Both the position numbers and the translations under genes were made by a program. From assembly GCA_030268105.1 (NCBI GenBank), contig BSDZ01000004.1, positions 2,777,001 to 2,841,000 of the forward strand: a DNA stretch of 64,000 nucleotides, read 5' to 3'. This document shows positions 13,001 to 24,200 of the stretch, piece by piece (position 1 is the stretch's first letter; each line of letters starts with the position of its first letter). Under the pieces are notes generated by a model. That model was not told where the DNA came from. It worked only from the letters and a program-made list of their open reading frames with translations, and ran no database searches. The stretch is from Volvox africanus (lineage: Eukaryota > Chlorophyta > Chlorophyceae > Chlamydomonadales > Volvocaceae).

Positions 13001-15625
13001 TGTCCTCTTTGACCTTTGGATTGGCGTGTCCCATCGCCTCTGCAAAAATGCACGAAACAGGGGACCAGGCGCCACATCACTGCATCGTACCGCACAAGCT
13101 GGGGCAGATAGAAGGCCTGCTGCGTTGGCCCGCCCAGCTTAGCACAATAAAGGATGTAGAAGTCACAGTTCCTTTACCTGTGAAGTCCTCGATGACCTCG
13201 GTGAGGCTCCAGCAGTACCTGTGCATGAACGTCAGCGCGCCCGTCACGGCGTTTCCGACGTTGCTGTTTTTCTCCTGCACATCCCAGCGGCTTAGTAAGT
13301 ATGTACCGGGACAACTACGTTATCTCCCGAGTCCATTGCTTACTTCGCCCCCAGTAGCTCCATCGTGCGCGCCCGCATTCAGATACCCAACAAATCTGCC
13401 TGCCATACGCGCAACCACTCCTCTCTAGGAACGGTGTGGGCCGACAGACACCCTGCGCGCACCTTGAATTTTTCAAGCAACGGGGCCGCAAGGTTGCGCG
13501 CCCATGGCGCGTATTCCTTGCGCAGACCCTTGGCGAGGAGACCGCAGCAGTTGATCGACTCTGCCACGACCACCACGTTGCTATCCTTGCTAATCAGCTG
13601 TTAATGGCAACGTGACAGGAACCACAGCATAAGTTACAGCGGAATAATCCGAAATGTCCGGAAGCAGCCGGTTCTGCCAACTGGGCAGCTTTGCGTTAAC
13701 ACGGCACAAGTCCAATCCCATAATTAGAAAGCCACGTGTCCGTACATTTCTCCTTACCTTCCTCAGCTCGCGCATCAGATCGCCATAGTCTCCCGATGCG
13801 ATCCGAGGTGTGTCTGCCAGGCCCTTCACGAGCAGCACCGCGTCACGGCGCTCCGTCCATTTCTTTTCCTCCAGTTTGTCCCAAAAGTTGTCCGACTTCA
13901 GTTCTGGGAGAATCTTCTTTGGATCCACAAAGTCGTAAGGGTCTGCCTATAGACACATACATCACGGGACCATTTGGCTTTGCCATACACCGAACACATG
14001 GGTTTTCCGAACATAGCATCTGAAATCCAGAAAGAGGTTATGAAAGTGCAGCGTCGTACCTCCGGGGGCGGCTCGTCCTCAGCTGCAGCAGCTGCCGCGC
14101 CGCCATTGGACGTGGCCCCATTACCCAACGCTGCCTGCTCCCGGGGATCCGCTGCCTTGGCCTGCTGCTTACGTGTTAGGCGAGGCGGCTTCCGCGAAAG
14201 CTCCAACCCCTCCATATGCCGGTTAATGTCGTCACGCATAACGTCGCGCATCTTGTCAAACAGCATCGCGCGCACTGCGTCTGGACCTAGCCACCGGGCG
14301 AGCTCCACCTGAGAGGGAACAATGGTTCCATTACATCACCAGTTCTCATCTATCTTCAGCAACCCCGATAAGAACCATTTCGTCAATAAAGAGGTTCTTG
14401 TCTAAAACTAGCCGAGACAGCTTGGACACCCGCGCCCCATTAAGTAAGGTGGCAGGTAGGGGCAGCCAGGGAGCTAAGGATAACGCGCACAGTAGGTCAC
14501 AACCTTTCGATGCATTCCCTCCTCCGCTTCGTACCACAATGTCTTTGACCTTCTCGCGCGCCTTTCCGTCCTTGGAGTCGAAGAGGGAGGGCAACGCCTT
14601 CATGATCGGCTGAGGAGGCACAACCCGGTGCCCGAACAGACTGCATCAAGGACGACCAGCGTTAGTGGAAAGCTCCAGACTTGTCCCCCAGCATTGAATG
14701 CATAGCTAGGCATTCATCCTATACAAACAGGCTTAAGCAAGCAACGGCCCCCTGACAAGGTGAGATGTATTGTCCCTGCAGATAAGAAACATGCCGGCCA
14801 TATCAACTCGACTCCTTACTTGAGGCCATGGTACATGAGCTCCAGCGCAGCCACGACCACCTTGGGGTTTTTGTTGCTTAGTCCAGATACCAGGGCCTCC
14901 TGGAAGTTCAAACGACGCCATTGTCATGGGGCATGAGCGACACGGCTTAAGAGCTCTCTAAAAGTTAAAGCAATTTGTCCCCTCCAAGACAAGCCTGATA
15001 GATGAAGGCTGATCTCCTGGGTCTTCTCACCATGACCTTGTCCGCTTGCTCCAACTCAATAAAGAGCAGCGTGGTATCCAGAACACGTGTCAGCGTGCTA
15101 GTCCTGGCACTCAGGCACTTGGCCACGATGTTCCCACAAGTCTTCTCACATATCCTGCAAATGGGGGAGTCGTGCGGGGAGTGTTATCCATAAATGCGCC
15201 TCATCAAGTGTTCCCTTCGACACTTGCCTTGGCTCTTAACCCGCGCCAAACCCTTAACAGGAGGTACCTGCTAGCGTGCTGTTCGGTAGCCTTGGCGAGG
15301 AAAGCATTAAGCGCGTCAAGAGCTTTGTCAATAGCTGCCGCATTAGACTCCGTTACAGCTTTTGGAAACAGCGGAGCTGGGGAACATTTGAGCATGAAAG
15401 CAGGGGGCGGTAAGGGTGGCGCGACTTTTTGTCTGACACAATAGCTATTTTTGACCCACCAAATTCGGAAAGCCGTGGATCAGCATCATCATAAATCTCC
15501 CTGCAAGACGCGCTGATGTCCTCATACGCTGCAACCCTCGCCTTCCAGTTCGAATGCGCAATACGTTCTGGTAGCGGAAGTTTCTTTGCTTCCGCTAGTT
15601 CTCGGACATCCTTATCGTCAGACAT
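3159..15625 (-). CDS. MOR1: MOR1/XMAP215/ch-TOG family microtubule polymerase (about 46 exons)
   Basis: The gene encodes a TOG-domain protein that binds tubulin dimers and speeds growth at microtubule plus ends and organising centres. The start codon at 15623-15625 opens a peptide (MSDDKDVRELAEAKKLP, then a SNWKAR TOG1 helix) typical of plant MOR1. Successive minus-strand exons, mostly 60-280 nt and bounded by AG/GT, align in order with the whole family: TOG1, TOG2, TOG3, TOG4, TOG5, then the MOR1 C-terminal region, ending in LQERMKKIQSISAAAGPGI and a TAG at 3159-3161. The summed exons give roughly 2,300 residues, longer than the roughly 2,000 usual in plants. The excess is Ala/Pro/Gly-rich linkers, notably 4209-4843, 6688-7065 and 10480-10620. 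Exon edges were placed by eye and are approximate; small exons may be missed. No frameshift or stop was seen, so the gene looks intact. Confidence 0.93.
7287..8732 (-). other. MOR1: MOR1 exons for the TOG5 domain, including an 18-nt micro-exon
   Basis: Exons read in order: FRPAKLQIMPDEAQTLEAEF (about 8620-8732), DFKKHCEAADMVTKALPAVY (about 8453-8548), LRILESNTASLVKVLEMLKL (about 8233-8345), YEAKLILPALVEKSGHNQDK (about 8078-8156), AEHRELLKRFAQ (about 7948-7987), and DGLESKNSKTRVVCLDEIAA (about 7551-7800). The last is AVWDYVGRLTDQQKSLIEER (about 7287-7428), the conserved end of TOG5. Family alignment needs about six residues between the RFAQ and DGLESK exons. These are supplied by an 18-nt exon at 7914-7931 (VVAYVK) flanked by AG and GT. 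Confidence 0.82.
9250..10711 (-). other. MOR1: MOR1 exons for the TOG4 domain
   Basis: The exon at about 10314-10711 holds MIRADVKPALMTAIDGEFAK, a Gly/Ala/Lys linker, and then the TOG4 opening LPRTDISGQITLELITQLGS and SSNWKERKAGLDAIEMIL. Following exons are about 10028-10200 (ADSNKNLTTQALTVLGRIAK), 9846-9921 (AVTEMLDAWVGVTSAS), 9572-9764 (DGKAETLKWMTSLVSGGKVS) and about 9255-9545 (ISPRAYDVLHDMQTTGAAEL, then a linker). TOG4 boundaries agree with the family. Confidence 0.83.
10878..12000 (-). other. MOR1: MOR1 exons for the Gly/Ser linker and TOG3 domain
   Basis: A Gly/Ser/Pro linker exon (about 11825-12000) precedes TOG3. TOG3 starts at LSRDQAVAALTDLLGEA (about 11630-11757). Next come VRLDAMERLVAFVGESG and VPGWGEKNFQ (about 11411-11541), then MAKVLEALRVSAAGCP (about 11241-11347). 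A long exon (about 10878-11158) follows with SHKNPKVQSESINWIARAIL and VRNSAIQLLGVMYR. The order and key phrases match TOG3 of plant MOR1. Confidence 0.85.
12154..13947 (-). other. MOR1: MOR1 exons for the TOG2 domain and following linker
   Basis: The domain opens with ADPYDFVDPKKILPELKSDN (exon about 13757-13947). It continues through DSNVVVVAESINCCGLLAKG (about 13461-13600), NSNVGNAVTGALTFMHRYCW (about 13175-13280), MGHANPKVKEDTYKWLAGAI (about 12969-13041), EPKANLKQLVAPLMGAA (about 12660-12790) and KFGAKLDDARKKKLQ (about 12381-12450). The last phrase is the conserved end of TOG2. A Ser/Thr/Pro-rich linker exon follows (about 12154-12255). Confidence 0.85.
14058..15625 (-). other. MOR1: MOR1 exons 1-6: TOG1 domain
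   Basis: Exon 1 (15460-15625) ends after DPRLSEF. Exon 2 (from 15376) begins APLFPKAVTE and contains DKALDALNAFLAKA. Exon 3 (about 15030-15155) contains KCLSARTSTLTR. Exon 4 (about 14824-14903) contains ALVSGLSNKNPKVVVAALEL. Exon 5 (about 14535-14641) reads VVPPQPIMKALPSLFDSKDG. Exon 6 (about 14060-14308) carries ELARWLGPDAVRAMLFDKMR followed by a charged, Ala-rich linker. These are the six HEAT repeats of TOG1 in their expected order, and tubulin contact is inferred from the family. Confidence 0.85.
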
Positions 15626-17414
15626 GGTGATCTACAAGAAGCAGGGTGCTTTATCGCCCTGCCGCAAAGGGATACCTAACTCATAAACATATACACCTCT
15701 AATCCCAGACAAAATCTACGAGATACTTTATTATGCAGACTGTTTGTTCTCTTGGGGTGAAATGTTCGACCCATGCAAGTGGTGGTTCCATGCGGCGATT
15801 CAAATGAGTCTGTCCATCGTTACGATAACCGTTTTGCCCGTATCAAGGTAATGATGAAGGTGGAAAAATACTTTAACGAATATACAAATTTAACAGACCA
15901 TCCGTTCCTCTATTCGGCAATACGATGTCCGTCTTGGACATACAAGCACTAATTTTGTAAACAACTCTGATTTCCAATCCTGTCATCCTCGTAAAATAAA
16001 GCAGCATTTAGGTGCATATGACTCTGATTATTAGACGTGTGGGACCCAGGGGTCGTAAAGCATTTTGATAGTTGGTATCCGCTTGCGAAAATGTTGCCTG
16101 GACGTCCCAAATCAATCAAGAGTGAACCTCTGTTGTTCAGATGCATGCAACATATTACAAATACGAACAATCGCATTCGGGGAATGCGACCCCGGAGTAT
16201 TCCCGACAGCGTGCCGCGGCATACGCCTGCCGCAGAGCATGGGGGCACTTCGACCTGCGGATATGGCCTTCCAGGAAATTCAGGAGTCCATGCCATGAGT
16301 GTTCGGTGGCGAGAGTGTGTCGCCCTACAAGGCGGGGATGTATAGTTCAATGCACGTAGTTAATGCGTGCCAGGACGTGTCCCTGGAGCATAACGTTCAC
16401 CTCTTCCGGTTGCTTGGTATGATGACTACGAGGCTGCGGCTCTGCCATGGACACAAAACGACTTGACCTAGATTATTCCCGCGAATCATTTTCTTGGCAC
16501 CCTTGGCCATTGGGTGCGCCTGCATTGCGAACAATCGACATGATCTTTGGCCCCATCTTGACGGCGTCGTTGCTGCTTACTTGCCTACACAGACGGACAC
16601 AGCGGGGTCCTAATGTGCCCAGTACCGATGCGCTTCCCGCCAAATTAGCCTGCAAGTATCTGTTGTACATTAGATCTAGAGGAGCTGGGATGTGGCTATC
16701 TGCCACTGTATGCCAACTGTTAAAGGCGCATCTGGATTCGACTGAGTGCCCGCTGGCCATTCTGTTCGCTAATGCAGTGGGACATGGTCGACCCTGCAGC
16801 CCTACTCCTAAACTTCTCTCTGGAACTGACGAGACCTAATCCCCCCTGGCGCTTCCAATCCGGAGCGATATCCCAACGCGTCTTTCCACCCCTACTGCGA
16901 CCTTTCTCCTCCGTCATCCGATAAAAGGCACTGCAGTGGACACTAGCTGCAGGAGGCGCAGAGTGCTTGTCACCAGTGGCGCGACTTGTGCAAGAAAATA
17001 GCGTCTTGGGGATGGGTTGCGGCATCGGGGGAGTTATTAATAATGGAGGACGTTAACCACATCGTGACCCCACAAAGCCCTTCAACAATTGTCTCCATGT
17101 TGATGTTGTACGGCAGCTCTTCCGGTCGCCGAAGTGATCAGGAATCGCATCCCGCCGGGCTGCCTGGGTGTCGGCCCTCGTCTCGGACTCGCCCATTGAT
17201 CGCGCATCACTACCAGGGATCACCCACGTCTAAGTCTAACAATGCCTCAAGTTACCGCAAACAGGTAGTTGTTGAAAATCACCGCTGATCGTTGTGCGAC
17301 CACCGGGGCGGCCACCTGCCTTGTGCGTTTGGTTACGTTTCCGTCCTCCGCTGGTGGTCCTGCTAATGGGTTTTTCTTTTGTGCTCGACAAACATGCTGA
17401 CGGGCGCATCAGTG

Positions 17415-17561
17415 CAGGGAAGTTAACATGTTCTGCTGTCGAGAACCGTTGGGGCAAGGGCGGGATGACCTGAAAGTGCGGGATAGAGGGGATCCCGCAC
17501 TTTCAGGTCATCCCGCCCTTGCCCCAACGGTTCTCGACAGCAGAACATGTTAACTTCCCTG
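17415..17561. repeat. Perfect 70-bp inverted repeat with 7-nt loop
   Basis: The left arm 17415-17484 is the exact reverse complement of the right arm 17492-17561, with a 7-nt spacer 17485-17491 (AGAGGGG). I compared all 70 positions and found no mismatch. The pairing stops abruptly at both outer ends. Transcribed, it would fold into one long perfect hairpin, like a small-RNA precursor or a fold-back element. A fold-back assembly artefact would look the same. Confidence 0.9.
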
Positions 17562-19769
17562 TCATCACACCGACTCTATCCTCTGTACTTATTTTTACTA
17601 GTGCTAACTCACGCGATATGTTTTTGGAGGAGCTGCTGTTGTCTTGGCACAACTAATGTCTCTCGTCAAAATGCATTTGGTTCAGCAGGTTGTTCCGCAA
17701 TGGTTATTACCAGCCTCCTGGTAGTGGTGCGGGCATGCGCTCTTAACGCGTGCAATGTGCTGAAACGCTGAAGATGACACATAACCTTTTATCCTTGGAC
17801 TTGGAATGAATTGATACGTACATCAAGCATTATGATAAGATAAGATTGGTGGTGCCTTATGCACTTCAGGAGACTGGGAAGTTGTGCGACATTCACAACA
17901 CGCCGCCACCCCATTCGGCCACGTGGGTTGGTTAAATGAATCGCGGATTCCTTCACGGAAAAGGAGACGGCAGAGACCAGCCAGAATGCCATATAGTCAT
18001 TGTCGTACATATCACAGATAATACGAGGAAAAGCACCCACGACGTGGCCCAGTTTTAGATTGAAGCCAGATGCCCAAGCCCCCATCCTATGCAAAGAATT
18101 GTCGAGGCGAGTACTTTGCCTGCTCAAGGAGCAAAAAATATCAAATCCCCAGCTTTTAACCTTAAACCACGAAATGCCGTGTTTTTATGCAACACCATGA
18201 AAGGGCTCTCGGCGGTATCAAAAGCCTCGAGTCGCCTGTCAGTCAGACCGAGTTGACTCCGCGGCTAAGCCTGCTGTCCTGCCCACCAAGCACTTGGGCT
18301 TCACCAATTAGCTTGCCCGCCTGCCACGCCGCGAGGAAGTCCACGGATGACATGGATCCAACTCGGCGACAAAACTTCACACACGCGGAGGCCGGAGCAC
18401 CAAGGCATGTGCCGCCAGTCAAACGTTTCGCGTGGGTAAAGTATCCGTGCTCAACACCACAAACATGGGCATTTAGCCGATTATGGTGCGTTATCTCTCG
18501 TCTATACTAACTATACTCTCGTTTGTACTAACAATACTAACTATTTACAGCTGAGCATGTGTTGGGATCAGCCCCTGGAGTGTACGGCTTACGCCTGCGA
18601 GTGTGGAGATGTCCTGCATCGTCCCTGTCCATTCTCGGGCCCTGCACCGCAGGGGTTGTTGGAGGGCCAAGGCATGTTTAGAAAGAAACAAGAAAGAAGC
18701 GCACGTTTAGGAGAGCCCGCTCACAATGCAGGAGCAAGGTCATCAGTCCAACCAATCAAGCAGTACGCTCCTGATGGAGGCGGACATACAGCTGGTGATC
18801 GTAAGCCCCACGCAAAACGATCCTTCGGGCTTTGGCTGGTCCGAATAAAGTAAGCACGCACGAAGAAAACCAAGCGTAGAGGCATCCCCCAAAGGCTGTG
18901 CTTACGGCACCAGATTGTGCAGCCCATAAAAGCCATGCAGCAGTCTACAGCAGTGAGGCATGCCGCGCGAAAACATAGGCACACAGCCACACACAGCCAC
19001 ACACCCACGTTGCACATGATGCCATGGCGTTCATGGTTGGCCTATAAGCGTTTAGAACGGGGAGTACACGACCCGAGGCTACTTCTGTTGTCCTCAACGG
19101 GCATTGCGCGGGCTGCTGCCTGCCCGTTGAGATGTCAGGGGCAACTCTCAGAACGGCAGTGACCTGCGGCATTCAGGCATGGTCAATTTGATACTTGACT
19201 CGACATCTGCTCTCCCTCTCTGGAACATTTCATGTACAGATACGTCGCTGAAATCAGCGCGATACCGTAACACACCTAAGCCAGGCACCAAACAAAGCAG
19301 GCTTCAAGGTTGCCCCTTGACACATAGACCCGGGATGCCGACGCTAGCAGTGGATACTAAGGAATTATTATTAAGAACCGAAACGCACAGGGGCTAAGGC
19401 TAATAACAAATAATGACCATCTCAATTACATGACTACCTGTTCCATACGCCAGGTATGCCACATCCCGCTGAAGGGCTCTTGGGCGGGGCCTGTCGTAAG
19501 ATGACAAAACAAACAAGAATGTAACACGATAAGGTACGGAACAGGGTACATGCAGCCGATGCCGATCACGTGCTGGCTGAGTTAAGACAGGGTGGCGGTT
19601 AAAGATTCAAGTCGGATGTGCAATCGCCCATGGTGTCCACAGCGGCCTCGTATGTTTTCCTGCCATTCCGACACCAATGGAGCAATCGGTGGACGCCTTC
19701 TGGGTAAGGCGTTTCGCGGTTTATGGAACCACCCGGATCCATCATCAGTCAGGTTTTCGGTTAAACCGT

Positions 19770-20204
19770 CTAAAATCCCAACCGGCCCGCGCCGGGAGCC
19801 AGCGCTTCTTCAGCAGCCCCTTCCGTGAAAACGATACCGTGCGCAGGGTGCGCCTCCAAGTGCATCAGGGCCCGCGCAGGTGGGACGCCAGCAGACGACG
19901 ACAAAAAAGCCGCGGTTGCGTTGCCGTACCAACTGGCTAACGTTTGCACTCCCGCAACGGGTCCATCTGTAGCCGTCGCGCGGGCGGCCTGCATGGACAC
20001 GCCCAGGACTAGGAGCATCGCCCAAACCAGCAGGACGCAGTTCGGAAGTGGGGCGCGGATGGTGGCACATGGGGGGTGCGCGGCGGATGTCGCAGGTCTG
20101 TGATGCTGCCTGGAAGGATCTGAGCGTAGGCACGCTTCAGTATGGGGATCTGAACCCCGTCCGTTGCACATGCGACCCTGTTCGGGCCGACCCTGGGGTG
20201 CCAT
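19770..20204 (-). CDS. Possible small secreted protein (unrecognised)
   Basis: This 144-codon open frame contains a hydrophobic stretch (VLLVWAMLLVLGVSMQAARA) that could be a signal peptide if translation starts at an internal methionine just before it (MLLVLGVSM). A short Ala/Gly-rich mature part with one N-glycosylation sequon (NAT) follows. The segment is more GC-rich than its surroundings, which supports coding. I recognise no domain. It could instead be the last exon of a longer minus-strand gene, or non-coding. No partner exons were identified. Confidence 0.25.
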   Translation of the reverse strand: MAPQGRPEQGRMCNGRGSDPHTEACLRSDPSRQHHRPATSAAHPPCATIRAPLPNCVLLVWAMLLVLGVSMQAARATATDGPVAGVQTLASWYGNATAAFLSSSAGVPPARALMHLEAHPAHGIVFTEGAAEEALAPGAGRLGF

Positions 20205-21296
20205 GAGGAATAAAGCACGGACTGGAACTGAGTAATCGTATGATGCGATGGGAATTTAGCGGGTTGGTGTTCACGTTCGGTTTCGTGCGGGTATGATGCT
20301 TAATTTTGGCAAATATTTACGGACGAAATAACGGTGTTGAGATGCAATTCAAGGTGCTACAGGTAACAAACATTTCCACCTATCGAGACGTCTCCAAGGG
20401 AGAGAGACGCTCGACGAATCATCCAAGACGTCCTGTCAAAAGTGTTGAATGCTGATACTGCAAGACACAAAAAGCTATTTTACGAGCTTCCTGTGCTCAT
20501 TTCCCAGCAGTAGAGGCACGTAAACTCTTGTTCAGCGCGATGATGTTTAGCGCGACCACCGATGTAAGCACAATCGCAGCTTAACGGGCATAGGGCAGGT
20601 TATCCCCGCAAGTGGTTAAGGGGAATGTGCTCGCTGCTGATTCAGGAGTCACAGGGGACCCCTGTGCTGAGTAGTTGTGATGAAGAACAGGTTTTATTAG
20701 GGTCCATCCGCCCATCGATCCAGGTAAACCACAACCGGGCTTTGGCATATCTCCGGAGCATCTGCACTGGTATGTGCTTCTGACAGGGAGGAGCCTGGAA
20801 ATCGCACTTCATATGATTTACAACTTTGCCGGCATGATACTGACGCCCAAACGGCCCTGCATGCCCTTACAGTTGGTAGTAGTGCGAAGGGGCCTATGTG
20901 AGCAACAAGAAGGTACAACTTGTGTTCGTCCGTCAAAATGACATTCGTTACGTTGTCAGCGGAATGTCAAAAACCGCTTAACTAGACGACACGGCGAGTC
21001 ACATACCCAGGTACACGACCGCGTATAGTGCGGAAACATGGCATGCACCGAAAGCGTGCATTGAAAATCTCTGCGCGTAACATTCCACAACAGCAGCAGC
21101 CGCCACAACAGCGAACGTGGACGAGAACCAACCCTAATGCAGGGGAATACCGTCCCGCAACACTTAACTCGTCAACTGCCGGTTGGGTTGAGAGCTCTAC
21201 TCCCGAACACCCTCCGCCAAAAGTCGTGTGCCGCCCTTACCAAAACGTACAGAAGCTCTTAACCCGCCTTCACATTTTTTCCATGTATCGCTGCTG

Positions 21297-24200
21297 TTAC
21301 ATAATAAGGCTGCTGGGCGGGTCCACGCAGGTCGTTGACCAGATCGCCAGGCCAGAGCTCGTGGACGGGATGTCGAGATCGTGATTGGCCGAGGTGACGG
21401 ACTCACCGGCGGACCGCACGTTCAGGGCCGAGGCGGCTGAACCCATACCGCTGGAGCCAGTGGAGGCGGCGTTGCCACCTGAGGACGGAAGGTGCACCGG
21501 CCACCCCGCCCATCCACGCGGCGATTTAACTTTGTCGGGGCATGGTGTTAAAAGCGCCTGCCGCGGCTGTTCACAATAACAATAGTTTCCCCTCCGTAGT
21601 TCCGTACGCAGTTGTCAATCCCTGTTGTGGGTGCACCCCTAGGTTTGAGGCTAGGGAATCCATGCTGAGGATTTCTACGGCTGACTACAGCTGAACCCGC
21701 GAGATTACAAAAGCAGAGCCGCAGTGTGTATCCGTATCGGTATGCACCTGGCCGAGTTACTAATCAACGCACAGCAGACAGTGCTGTCAGCCGGCACCTG
21801 TATATAACCGCGAGCGCACCCAGGAAGCCGGTCACATCAGGACTCACCACCGACCGCCCCGATTGGAGAGAAGGACGGGGGGCTGCCGCCCGCGGAAACC
21901 TGCTTGCCGCCCAGGGCACCGCTGGGCCCAGACACCGTGCCTGCAGGGGTTGGCGCAGCTTCTAGCTAAGGCCGGCGGAGGGAACCCTAGGAAGTGGCTC
22001 TATTTCATCGGTGTACTTCCCATGCAAGAAAAGGACTGGTTCTTTCTTAAATTTAGTACTTTATTACGCAATAAAGGTTGGAGAAGGGTCGCCAACCGGA
22101 TTACCAACTCAAGACGATGATACGACCAACCCGGGTGGGTTAGGTGACCAACGATTCACATTTGTAGCATCTATGCATGCGCGTGCTATATAGGGAACTA
22201 ACAATCTGTGTACGGGTGGGTGGTAAAAAATAGGTCCTGCCGCGCGCACAGGAAGTAGTAGCCATGACGTCTTCAGCTGCCTGATTATTGCAACCTACTG
22301 CACGGTTACCAAATCAAGAATTGTGTTTTGCATATGCCGTCGCTGGGCACTGCTTCAACAATGAGAGACAAGTAAGGGTGGTGGGGAGCGGCCGTTCCGG
22401 AAGCAAAAGGTGGATGTAACCCCAGGCCCGGCCTGGCGTATTTTGCTACGCCGCAAACATTGCATGTTAACAGTGCTGTGTGTGGAAGCAAACATCTGAT
22501 TTTGTTGCAACAACAACAACGGATGCCATTGTGAGCGCTCGAACATCCTGCAGCTGGACGGCGCCGTTATGTATATGACATGTACATATAACATTACGGA
22601 CAAGGGCTGATGACGACAGCGCACCCGAAGCCGAGGCGGTTCCACCAGGCGTCGTGAAAGTGCCGGTGGTAACGGTGCCCTGCACAGCAGCAATCGGGAA
22701 ACGTGGGTTATAGTGAGTGGTTGCACCGGTCTCCCAACGCTCCGAAACCTAGCCATGCAGTGCTTGGGATCCGCCTGCATGAACCATATCCATTGTGACG
22801 GTGTACTGTTCTAACCCCTGGCTGGGCGGTAAGGTGCGTCAACCTGCTTTGCTGCACACACATACATACACGCATACACACATACATACATACATACATA
22901 CATACTGATACACAAACAGACACACACCGGTGCGCCGCTGACGGTGTTGACATTGCCGCCCCCCGTTGCGGCTGGTTGGCTGACACCAGCAGCGGCGGGT
23001 TGGCCGGTGGCAGCGCCGCTGCGCTGTCCGAGGCCGCCGAAGCCGCTCACTTTGATCTCTGAAGACGACCCAGATACGGTGTTTGGAGGACGGTAGGAAA
23101 GGTGCGCAGGTTTACATAATTACCGCACATATGCAAAAATACATCATATTGAGAATAAATTATCCGTACTGTCGTGCAGTGCGGATGCCACAATGTGCTC
23201 TTGTGCAAGTAAACTGCATGTCACGCTTTCTGGGCGCTGAGACGGTGCTCCGCCATTGGTAGCCGTTGTGATGATGGTGGGTAGGCGGTGCTTGTTTCGG
23301 TCCAAAGGTGGTCGGGCACATGCTCCTCCTTTTCTCTTCCCACCGGGGCCTCAAGAGCGCCACCGCCCTCGCCGTCCCGTACCCCCGGCTCCATCCATCC
23401 GTCCCCGGCTCCCCGCGTACCCGGGCAAACGGACTGTCCCCGAACCTCCTGGCCGCATGACCAGAGAGGGGTGTAGTTGGGGCCGGTGCTGGGGGCAGCC
23501 CGCTTGCAAGGATCTCCGAAAATGTTGATGTCGAGGTTCATGTCCAGATCGATCAAGGGGGACTGGGGAGGGGAGGGGAGGGGAAGGGAGGGGAGATGGG
23601 GGAGAGGGGAGAGGGGGAAGGGAGGGGAAGGCGAATAAAACGAACCACGTGCTGATGCTGAAGGAAAGAGAACCGTGAGGGTCGGATGATGGCTGACGTC
23701 GTCCAAAGGTAGGAAAAGTGGAAAGGAGCTGTGACGTAAACTATGTTGTCGCCAAGGCCGCGAAGTAAAGCAGTAAAGAAAATAAAAAGAGAAACCGTAA
23801 TTATACTATCGGCCTTTTTTACTGGCGACGAAGTGGAAGACGTGCTGACTCCGAGGCTACGCTAACCTGACCGCCAGCGCTGCCGCTGCCATGCGAGTGC
23901 TCCTCCCGACCCAGCTGTAAAGCGAGAACCTACACGCGCCTGAACCCAACCAACATATCCACCCAACCCGGCCAGCCCGAAGCGTGCGCACGTGTACCAA
24001 CAGAGCCGAGCGCGGTTCCGCGCGAAACCACTCACCTGGGCAATGGCGGCGGTGACAGCAGTCGCAATAGCAAGGAAGTGCGAATGCGAGGGAAAGGAGA
24101 GGAGTAAGCGCGGAGACAGAGAAGGACAGAGAAAGGTGAGAAAGCACAAGTACAAGGCTGTACGAACGACGGGATGGACGTATGCATCCGATGAGGAAAA

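Larger units (their letters stand above)
15626..21296. other. Mostly unassigned interval between MOR1 and the GIN-domain gene
   Basis: Nothing here resembles a known protein with confidence. Open frames at 16447-16839 (plus), 17789-18127 (minus), 18557-18853 (plus) and 20697-20936 (minus) lack recognisable motifs. The first few hundred bases must contain the MOR1 promoter and 5' UTR, but I see no clear TATA element. The 70-bp inverted repeat at 17415-17561, a CACACAGC-type simple repeat near 18977-19005, and a possible secreted ORF at 19770-20204 are listed separately. Confidence 0.5.

Noticed and set aside
12595..13428. 277-codon plus-strand open frame
   Set aside because: It runs antisense across several MOR1 exons and introns whose minus-strand reading matches TOG2.
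16447..16839. 130-codon plus-strand open frame
   Set aside because: No recognisable motif, no splice or homology support; likely chance.
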